Shown: positions 56,544 through 64,000 of the stretch, in pieces
How the letters are laid out: each line of letters begins with the position of its first letter
Position numbering within the stretch: the first letter of the stretch is position 1
From: Mya arenaria
Lineage: Eukaryota > Mollusca > Bivalvia > Myida > Myidae
Reading direction: 5' to 3'
Length of the DNA stretch: 64,000 nucleotides
NCBI RefSeq assembly: GCF_026914265.1
Contig: NC_069133.1
Coordinates: 33,020,817 to 33,084,816 of the forward strand
Made by a program: the position numbers and the translations under genes
The notes under the pieces: generated by a model
The model's input: only the letters and a program-made list of their open reading frames with translations
Told to the model about the DNA's origin: nothing
The model's database searches: none

Positions 56544-57241
56544 TGTCAGTTTTTAGCATTAAACGAAACAACTTTCTGTTTGCTTCCTCCCGTCTTGAGA
56601 TATTTTGCTAAATGGTAGCAGACAACAATTTTGAAGTATAAGTACGGCAGTGTGAGTGCACACAAAGGTAGAGCTCGTTTTATGTTTCCTGAACTTTTCT
56701 GGTTTGGGTGACGTAGTACCACAAACTTTTATTGTTATTAAAATCCATGCTATATACACGTGTACTTGACGTATTCGTTCGTTTCTTGTTTTACTTTGAT
56801 CCTTGTGCCATTAACCAAAAATGGTATGTTTCGGACTGCTGGAGTGGTTTGACCCTGACTCAGTGCGTGTTAAATTATTTTCATTAATTACTGTGATCTT
56901 TAGTAGGATCGGCTCTATTAAACATGGGTTCTTTCTATACATAACTTTAATTATATATGACCGATGTGTCATCGATGTCAAACCAAATGTATAGTAAAAG
57001 AATAGCAAAGAGATTGTTGTAGATTGTGAGCATTTAGTTTTAATTTAACTTTATACACAATTGTACATATCTTGTAAAAGTGACGATTTGCCAAATGGCA
57101 TTTCTTTTAAAAGTATTGTGTGTCACATGTGCGATATTCACGAGCAAGAAATTATCAAACATGGCTGCGCCCATGAGAGTCAAACTGTCACATTAATACT
57201 TTCAATGATTTCGTCACTATTATTGCATAAATCACACGAGT
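56544..57241. promoter_or_regulatory. Divergent NMNAT / SMIM8 intergenic region
   Basis: 698 bp separate the two start codons, which point away from each other, so both 5' UTRs and core promoters probably lie here. Two TGACGTA motifs (CRE/ATF-like half sites) occur at 56709-56715 and 56767-56773 on the NMNAT side. No TATA box can be assigned with confidence. Shared regulation is inference. Confidence 0.55.
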
Positions 57242-58378
57242 ATGACTGATAAAGAACCATCTGAAAAGCCCAAAACGGTTCCCGAGCCAAAAGATACGGG
57301 ATTACGAAGTCTTAAAACCTCAAATGCCTTCAAGATAGTTAACTTTGAATTATTTGCAAAACCAGTAAGAAATTTGAAGTATTGATCACATCTTTTAATA
57401 AGTTAATAAATAGAAGCGCTTGTAACGAATTTGAAATTTCAATAACTTCATGTTATGTTTGATTTTTTTGACAGTTACTCAGTAAAATATTTTTCATGCT
57501 CATGCAGTTTGGGAATAATCAGAGTTGAGAAATGAGATCTCTGATGTTCTTTCAGTCCTCTTTCAAGCCACTAACCACTAACTATCCCTACTGCCTGGAT
57601 GAAGGCTTTTGTACACATGTATGTCCACTTTTCTAAAAGGGTGATTCCAGCAAACGATTGCACCAGTCAATTGTAACCACGGCCCCCCAGGTCCGGGGAA
57701 TAGCAAGCTTTGACTTTCGGTCCAGCCAGATGGTAAAATCCCCCCGCACCCCAGGGACTTTAGGTTAGGCCCATTCCCCGCTATATTTTTGTGAAGACAA
57801 AACCACCTCATTCACCTGGCTCTGCAGGGTCACCTGGAAGGTAAAATCATGGCCCATTTCCCCAGCTATCCCCAGACCTGGGGGGCCGACTGGTTACAAT
57901 TGACTGGTGCATATCATTATCATCCTATCTCACATGTATTTTATGCAAATCCATATTAGAACACATTGCCTCAAATCTCTCTGCACATCTGACCTAACAC
58001 AATATTTTCTAGATAAACTTGTGTTTCAGCTGAAGCTTAGTTATGATATGATTTCTATTGAACTTTTTGCGAAAATGTTGATACATATACATTTACCTAT
58101 ACCTAAATGGCTATCTATACAACAAGGCCTAACTGGAGGCATTTGTCACATTCCAGTGACATCTCTGTTTCTTCAAAAACACAAGCTAAAAGTATTGTAT
58201 CCTTTTAATATTTCAGAACAAGAGAGTTATGGGGCTTGGAACTGCCGTCTTCTTGTTTTGCTGCGGATATATCGCGTATGAAAGACTGACAGACGAGTTT
58301 AGAGGTGTGCCTACTTATACAACCATGAATGATGATGGTTCAATGACAAGAAGGGTGAAAACATCCAAATGGGATTAA
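57242..58378 (+). CDS. SMIM8: Small integral membrane protein 8 (SMIM8) homologue
   Basis: Two coding exons, 57242-57364 and 58217-58378 (TAA), join in phase 0 with donor CCA|GTAAGA and acceptor TTTCAG; 94 aa against 97 in human. The N-terminal half is polar and ends in a conserved block (GLRSLKTSNAF, then NFELFAKPNKRVMGLGT) like human [31 protein letters not shown]. One membrane segment covers about residues 46-64. The C-terminus ends RRVKTSKWD, like the RRKTSKWD end of vertebrate SMIM8. The molecular function of the family is not established. The 852-bp intron carries a MITE. AATAAA at 58452-58457, 74 nt after the stop, is a good poly(A) signal. Confidence 0.94.
57660..57910. mobile_element. 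MITE in SMIM8 intron (perfect 20-bp terminal inverted repeats)
   Basis: GCACCAGTCAATTGTAACCA (57660-57679) is exactly inverted as TGGTTACAATTGACTGGTGC (57891-57910). The inverted match extends to CGGCCCCCCAGGTCCGGGG / CCCCAGACCTGGGGGGCCG. The interior is C/G-rich for this window and non-coding. Target duplication is unclear (ATT/ATA). Confidence 0.88.
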
Positions 58379-58451
58379 TCGTTTTTATTTGGTGTTTCTC
58401 TTACTGCTTATCACATGTATACTTATATCTTTGTTTATGAGATGTTTCGCA

Positions 58452-58457
58452 AATAAA
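58452..58457 (+). terminator. Poly(A) signal of SMIM8
   Basis: AATAAA lies 74 nt after the SMIM8 stop codon and is followed by a T-rich stretch (TTTTATTTGTTCATGTTTTATGT). Confidence 0.7.
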
Positions 58458-58479
58458 CGTCATGAAGTACTTTATATGA

Positions 58480-59482
58480 TTTTATTTGTTCATGTTTTAT
58501 GTAACAACACATTGGTAAAAGTAAAAACATGTAAGAGATTCACATGTGTCATTTCATAAAATTATTTAAAATATAAATAGTTAATTAAATGCCGTAAACA
58601 TTGTCTCATCAACAACAATGCCCTTTATTTGTTATGATTTTCTCAAATGGAAAACACATGTGACCAGTTTTACTCGAGCAAATTGAAATACAGTACATTA
58701 TTTAAAACTAAATTCCATACTCTGGTAATAATGAAAATAAAAAGAGAAGATTACAAAACAATCATGATTTCAATAATAAAGGAACTAACTTTTGAATGAA
58801 TCAACGCAAAACAATTTAAATTAAATTTAAATTATGAGACAATAACTTTCACTTCAATAGTTATGTCAGTTTCCACATATGAATGAACTACAGCAAAACA
58901 AAAAGTTCTACTTTGAAGTATACAAGTTGCTTATTTCAACACATGATTAGAATATATTTCTACTCTTAAAAAATAACATTTTTGTTTTGTATATCTGGGT
59001 TTTCTTTTAAAAATCCTTGAACTTATTGCCAGTCATTAAATGAAGGCAAAACACTGCAAACACATGATATTTACTGGTAAAAAAAGTATCTTTATGCATT
59101 ATTCTGACACCATTTTCATTGCAATTTAGTTTATTCATGCAGCCCCCTGCTAGATGTTAATCCAAAACTAATAAGTTAATTGACAAGCAGAAATTACCCC
59201 CTCTTACATTACAATAAATCAAGAGCACTACGGGTGCTATATACATGTGTATTGTCTGTGGCAACTTGTGTTCCAAGTTTCATTTCAACATCTGTAAAAA
59301 AAAGTTGTTATGGCCAAAGTCAAAGATTTTGCACTACAATGATGACATTAAATCTATGATAAAAACTTCATCTTTTTTACTTAAAAAACAGACTAGTTAA
59401 CAATGAGTATGTGTCAGAATATCTCCTGAAGAACTCCAGCTCAAGACCTTTGGGCCCAGAACATCTCCCAAGAAACCCCAGC
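58480..59482. other. Convergent SMIM8 / ACADSB intergenic region
   Basis: AT-rich. It includes a third copy of the TGTCTnTGGCAAC repeat (59250-59370). TTTATT at 59130-59135 reads AATAAA on the minus strand, about 350 nt after the ACADSB stop, and is a candidate 3' end for that gene. Confidence 0.45.
59250..59370 (+). repeat. Dispersed repeat (TGTCTnTGGCAAC family), copy 3
   Basis: GTGTATTGTCTGTGGCAACTTGTGTTCCAAGTTTCATTTCAACATC, then GGCCAAAGTCAAAGATTTTGCA and AATGATGACATTAAATCTATGA, aligning with the copies at 30.9 and 33.0 kb. Confidence 0.65.
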
Positions 59483-62400
59483 TCAGGACCTGTGGGCCTC
59501 TTGCTCCAGGCATTTAAATATGGTGCTCATTTGAATGTTGGAAGTTCCTTCGTAAATTGCTCCTGAAATCAAACAAATGGTTCATAAAAATGACTTATTT
59601 GATTTGATCATTTGAGACCATAGTGTGAGAAAGGTCTAGTGATATGGGTGTTTGCCTCTCGCCCAAGAGGTTGTGGGTTCGATCCCCACTTGGGGTACTT
59701 TCTCACTGAATTTCGAAATGGACACCAGTAATGATTTCCACTCAGAAAACAGACTCTAGAGTGATTCTATAAGCTATCAGCTTTTGTCACAATCAAGCTA
59801 AAAGGAATTGGTATAAACTAAGATGGAGACCTAAAGCATTTGTGGCCTCATCTTGTTTTGTGATAAGCAGACACAAGTATCAAATATGTTTAAAAGATCA
59901 ATAAAATATGACATAAGATTGTACATTTTAAGTTTTGAATATATAAAACTGAAAAGACATGGCTGTTTTGCTCTGTCAATAATATTGGTAAACAAGTAAA
60001 GCATACTTTAACAGCTTGTTTTTAAGTGAGAAAAAAAGTGCTTTTCCATGCATTTTCCATGCATTTTCCATTCCTTGAACTAGTTTGACACTTAACAGTT
60101 TAATATGTATCTGATGTTTATTAAAGTATTATTTACCAATTTTACAGTCCCTGTAGAATTTTTCAATTGGGTAATCCTTAGTAAAACCTACTCCGCCCAT
60201 CCATTCGATGCATTTAGTGGTAGTTAGCGCAGCAACCTGTGGATAATGTTTACACATTAAATTCATGTTAAGCTTTAAATGAATATAATAAATAAGACTT
60301 GTGCTTCGTTGAGAAATGATTATGTGACAAAAATTTGCTTATAACACTTTTTAAAAAGTCCTCAAAAAAGTGACAATTTAGCCCATTTGCACTATAGGAT
60401 AATACATGTACCTGACCTTTATGATATATGACTAATATTATAAATGATACTTTAATATTGCAAATAAACAATTCATGATATGTCTCCAAAGATAAACCCA
60501 TTTACTGTTTACACTTAAATATACTGGAATATATTTGCACAAGGATTTGATAATTTTGACATTTTAGATGTTAAGACAGCCATATTCGAACCTCAGAAGC
60601 AAAATATTTAGCCATCGATCCTTCCTTGATTACTGACAGGCCAGCCTCCTTTTTCCGAGCTGCGTTGTACACAAGCAGTCTAGCGGCTTCAATCTGGGTG
60701 GCAACATATGCGATCTGATGTTGCATGGACTGTAATGTTAAAGATAACATTAATGTTAATAATTTAAACAGGCTCCCATTTTCTATCTGCTTCGATCTGG
60801 TCGAGAAAATAAGCATTATGCAGCCAATTGTATATGACTTTTTAAGTTGTCCACAGGTAAACTTTTGGCCAAATGACTCAATAAAATGATTTGATTGACA
60901 AGTAGTTTCTATTAAATAAATATTTACCAATCAATAAACATTTGCAATTTTTGTATTTCATAATCACCTTTTTCAACAAAATTATGCTCGTTTCATTAAA
61001 TAAAACAAATTACAGGGCATGAAAGCAGTAGTAGGCAATAATTCAAAAGGTAAAACGCAAGTGCCCCTGGAGACTGATCACAGCAGAATTTTTCATGTTC
61101 GAAAAAAAACATGGCCCCGGGAGCTTGATCTTAACGCAATACAATTTTCAAGGGCTCTGGAGACAGATTTTGAAAAACAGGCGCTCTGGTACTGGGGGGC
61201 TAAAATGGCCTGGGTAAGGACCTGGTCGAGTATAAGATGACACAAGTTTGAACGTTAATATAATTAAGACAGTGTATTATGTGTACGGTATATAAAATAG
61301 TTCATGTATTTCAAATTTAATAAAAAAATTCCAAGGAAGTGATAGTTTATTTAATTTGTAATATGTGAACAAATGATCAGCTTATAGTTTATTGTTAAAA
61401 CTGAGGTGAGTATATCATAAGTAGTGACATCACAGCCAAATATATTGATAGACTCAGTAAGGTATACCAATAACCAAAATGGAGTGCTTGAAATAATTGG
61501 CCCTGAGTGATATGGCCAAGTGATGAACACAAGCATTCTAGATGGTTCAATCTTTGTTGTCACGTAATGCTATCTAACATTACATTGTCTGCGGAGAATC
61601 AAATTACATAAAAAATACCATATAAATACATATGATATAACATTTTGAAAATATTCACTTCATTGGTCTATTAGCTTTTACTGTTCATTTTTTTCAGCAA
61701 TGTTACCATAATTAGTCATGATCGGTCAAAGTTAACCAAAATGTGAATACAATAGTGATTACTAGGGATGGAAGGGAGTATCCGGATATCCGGATATCAC
61801 GCAAGTATTCGGATACCAAAATGGGTATTAGAATATTCGTTAAGAATTAAAATTTCAATGAAATAGCTTAGCAGAGACATAGCAATTGTTATAAAACTTT
61901 TCAGATGAAATATTTCAGGTGATCAACAGTGTCTGTCGCAAAGCTGGTATGTGTCACAAATGGTCTGCTAATTGGGTGTTTGCACAAGGCGTGATATTGT
62001 GTCCTTGTGCAGCACCCTGTGAAGTTCTATGACCTTGTTTACAATGACAAGTGTTGTTTTATGATCTCAGATGTGCCTAATTGACACTAATTGATACCGT
62101 TGATATTAATCCGTAGGAATTGATCGTCCAATCACAAGATAAGGGATTTAAAGAATTGTTTCTGAACAAGAACATGCGTTCGATTAAGTGCGACATCGAA
62201 TGAAAACTGTTGTGAAGTATTCGAACATTTCGGACTTGAAAGTAGTGTGTGTACAGTGTTTGATTAAATCAACAAACATATAAATGATTGATTTCCTATT
62301 AAGTGTTTATTCACGTTTTATTTTGTGTAATGTATTTTATTTTTCATACCATATGTAAACATGTTTAGTTTATTGATAAATTAAAAAAGTACACGCATGT

Positions 62401-63261
62401 AAATAAAGAAAAATCAGATACGATCTGATTTTTCTTTATTTACATGCGTGTACTTTTTTGTCGTCTTATCTTTTCCGCAAATATATCCTTCATAACAAAA
62501 CACCGCAGAAATTGTAGGTATTGCATTAAATCAAACAATGTAATGAAATAAAATTACAACCGACTATCAAAAGCACGTGGCAGTAACCACCTCGGCCGAA
62601 GTGACTATCAAATTCGCGAGGTGTTTATGTGGTATTCATCATGAGTTTTATGACGTAAAATGAGTTGATTATAACATTATAAATTATTAAGACGGAGAAA
62701 GAATGAATGAAAAAGTGAAATTGCCATATGACGAATTATAAATTAAGTGGACAATTATGTCAAATAACAGAAGGTGGGTGACATATAATAGGAAATTTAC
62801 TTACTATGAAAACAATATGATACGAGTATCCGGATAGTATTCGAATACTTGATACGAATATCCGGATACCGATTTGGTATCCGGTTTCCATCCCTAGTGA
62901 TTACATATTTTTTTTAAATCTTCTATGTGTGTAAATATGTTTTTAAACCTAAAATGCTTAAAAAATAGATGGTTAATTTCAAAAACATCAGTTTTTACAC
63001 AAAATCAGTCATCAAAACTAGTTTTTTTGATGAACAAGCTTTATTGTAACACTAAGGCTTGGCATCAACTTCTTCAACAAGCCCTGCTTTATAAAATCAA
63101 GAATTTGAGTAAGCCCAGTGCAAGGCTTACAGACTTTAGCTATAAGTACTTAGACTACTGCTCAACAATACCTGGAAATCACAAATTCTTTTCCCAAACT
63201 GTTTCCTCTCTCTCGTGTATGGAACAGTGGCATTGAAACAACCCTCTGCAAGTCCAAGCAT
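59483..63261 (-). CDS. ACADSB: Short/branched-chain acyl-CoA dehydrogenase, C-terminal four exons (5' part outside window)
   Basis: Minus-strand exons 63261-63172, 60729-60592, 60236-60137 and 59562-59483 (TGA) join in phases 0, 0 and 1 and give the last 135 residues. They read [20 protein letters not shown], then [58 protein letters not shown] and [13 protein letters not shown]. This is very close to human ACADSB, including [19 protein letters not shown]. The Glu of IYEGTSNIQ is the catalytic base of this acyl-CoA dehydrogenase group. The enzyme is a mitochondrial FAD flavoprotein oxidising 2-methylbutyryl-CoA from isoleucine. The end, [15 protein letters not shown], differs from the usual NTIAKHIDAEY. 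Upstream exons (mitochondrial presequence, N-terminal and middle domains) should lie past 64000; I find none in 63262-64000. Confidence 0.93.
59625..59815 (+). mobile_element. tRNA-derived SINE in ACADSB intron
   Basis: The head has a clear B box (GGTTCGATCC) with a perfect 5-bp T stem GTGGG/CCCAC, an anticodon-like arm CCTCTCGCCCAAGAGG, and a GAGAAAG/CTTTCTC outer pair. The body TTTCGAAATGGACACCAG...TATCAGCTTTTGTCACAATC ends in GGTATAAACTAA. Sister copies are at 15.9-16.1 kb and 31.5-31.7 kb (-). Confidence 0.75.
61763..62896. mobile_element. Non-autonomous hAT-like transposon
   Basis: Terminal inverted repeats TAGGGATGGAA (61763-61773) and TTCCATCCCTA (62886-62896) match over 11 bp. They are flanked by a perfect 8-bp target duplication GTGATTAC (61755-61762 and 62897-62904), the hAT hallmark. 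Both subterminal regions are dense in TATCCGGATA-type words (GTATCCGGATATCCGGATATC on the left, GAATATCCGGATACCG on the right), probable transposase-binding sites. The 1134-bp interior has no transposase ORF. It sits in an ACADSB intron; the intact duplication suggests a fairly recent insertion. Confidence 0.93.
62383..62459. repeat. Perfect 37-bp-arm hairpin inside the hAT element
   Basis: The left arm 62383-62419 is exactly inverted as 62423-62459 around a 3-nt loop ACG. No mismatch exists over 37 bp. The arms are AT-rich with a CACGCATG core. Transcription from the ACADSB intron would give a long perfect RNA hairpin. Confidence 0.97.
63018..63130 (+). repeat. Dispersed repeat related to 13943-14110
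   Basis: AGTTTTTTTGATGAACAAG, then GGCTTGGCAT, TTCAACAAGCCCTGCTTTATAAAA and CCCAGTGCAAGGCTTACAG follow in the same order as at 13.95-14.07 kb. It ends just 3' (transcript sense) of an ACADSB exon. Confidence 0.6.
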
Positions 63262-64000
63262 CTGCAAATAATAATTAAAAGTCAGTGTTTTTATCACCAT
63301 CTGGTGAATGGGACCAGAAGCCATGATAACTGACAGTCTCAAGTCCAAGTCTATAGAGTCAGATTCAGAAAAGCACTTTTATTAAATTAAGAATCATCTT
63401 TATTCCATTTGTTGTACAAAAATAAATATGAATAATTTTACAATTACACAATAACATTTCATCATTAAATCAAATCCAGAAAGAAAGTAATAATAAAATG
63501 AAATTAAAATGAAATTATGCAGTTAAATTTCCACTTGAGTCTGACTTGAGACTTCAAACTGTTTATAAACATGATACACAATATACTTGTTTTGTTCAAG
63601 CTAGAAAATGGCACAATATTGCTTGCTACATGTACCTTATAGTGGAATGATGATCTAGCCCCAGTTTTGTGAAAATACCTAAGCAATTACTCAATAACTA
63701 ACACAACTCATTTTACCACTTTACAGCCCCAGCATGGTTCAAAACATGAAATGTTTTTACTCTGTTAGAATCATATTCCTCTCATAAATATTGATATAGA
63801 TATACATAAAAAAGAAAAGATAATTGACTCAACTGTTGTATTGCATGTTAATGACGCTATTATAAACAAGGCCTAAAAAATGGTAGTTCAGGGTAACATC
63901 CCCAAAATGACTATGTTGGGTAGATATGGATTTATAAAAAAAATCGAATATACCTGATGTCAATCATTATCTTGCAAAAAGCGCTATTTCTTGCAAATGT
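63262..64000 (-). other. ACADSB intron, nothing recognised
   Basis: AT-rich sequence upstream of the first visible ACADSB exon. I looked on the minus strand for the preceding exon (the conserved segment ending just before the MLGLAEG exon) and found none; it must lie beyond the window. Confidence 0.5.

Noticed and set aside
59627..59705. Possible functional tRNA gene
   Set aside because: The B box and T stem are good, but the spacing to the outer stem is wrong, and the sequence continues into a body shared with two other copies, so it is a SINE.
61019..61240. 73-codon + strand ORF in an ACADSB intron
   Set aside because: No recognisable domain and no supporting splice sites or neighbours; likely chance.

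Overview
The window is nuclear DNA of an invertebrate animal, most likely a bivalve mollusc. The genes are split by GT-AG introns and their closest relatives are metazoan families. The sequence is AT-rich. Introns and intergenic DNA are full of tandem-core repeats carrying GACCTTGACCTTTGACC words, ACGG/ACTG microsatellites and a terminal hairpin. That architecture is known from bivalve pearl-type (Helentron-associated) elements. No prokaryotic operon, CRISPR array or rRNA is present. The species cannot be named from the sequence alone.

Layout. (1) 1.6-3.5 kb, + strand: four exons of a type I membrane protein with a BCMA/TACI-like cysteine module (TNF-receptor-like). (2) 3.5-11.3 kb: repeats, including a GC-rich segment and a 50-bp tandem array. 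(3) 11.3-12.0 kb, - strand: intronless gene with one ankyrin repeat and a membrane-seeking N-terminus. (4) 14.5-16.4 kb, + strand: complete three-exon SFR1/Mei5 homologue (recombination factor, 291 aa), followed by a 66-bp minisatellite. (5) 24.6-56.5 kb, - strand: complete nine-exon nicotinamide mononucleotide adenylyltransferase (NMNAT, 394 aa) with very large introns. (6) 57.2-58.4 kb, + strand: two-exon SMIM8 (94 aa), head-to-head with NMNAT. (7) 59.5-63.3 kb, - strand: last four exons of a short/branched-chain acyl-CoA dehydrogenase (ACADSB), whose 5' part lies beyond the window.

The most notable feature is exon duplication inside NMNAT. The exon carrying the conserved SSTxIR motif exists as two intact 59-nt copies (31194-31252 and 31729-31787). 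They keep the same splice phases and differ at 15 nucleotides. Because 59 is not a multiple of 3, including both or neither would break the frame, so they look like mutually exclusive exons. Exon 4 has one decayed copy and exon 5 about six decayed tandem copies, so exon duplication recurs in this gene. The protein also ends in a 136-residue Ser/Pro/Arg-rich tail in place of the usual short C-terminus.

The genes form no evident pathway: NAD synthesis, branched-chain acyl-CoA oxidation, recombination repair, a receptor and a small membrane protein. They are ordinary eukaryotic neighbours. NMNAT and SMIM8 may share a ~0.7-kb divergent promoter; SFR1/NMNAT and SMIM8/ACADSB are convergent. Mobile DNA includes a 1134-bp hAT-like element with an 8-bp target duplication and a perfect 37-bp-arm hairpin, a TTAA-flanked element holding three repeat arrays, foldback MITEs and tRNA-derived SINEs.
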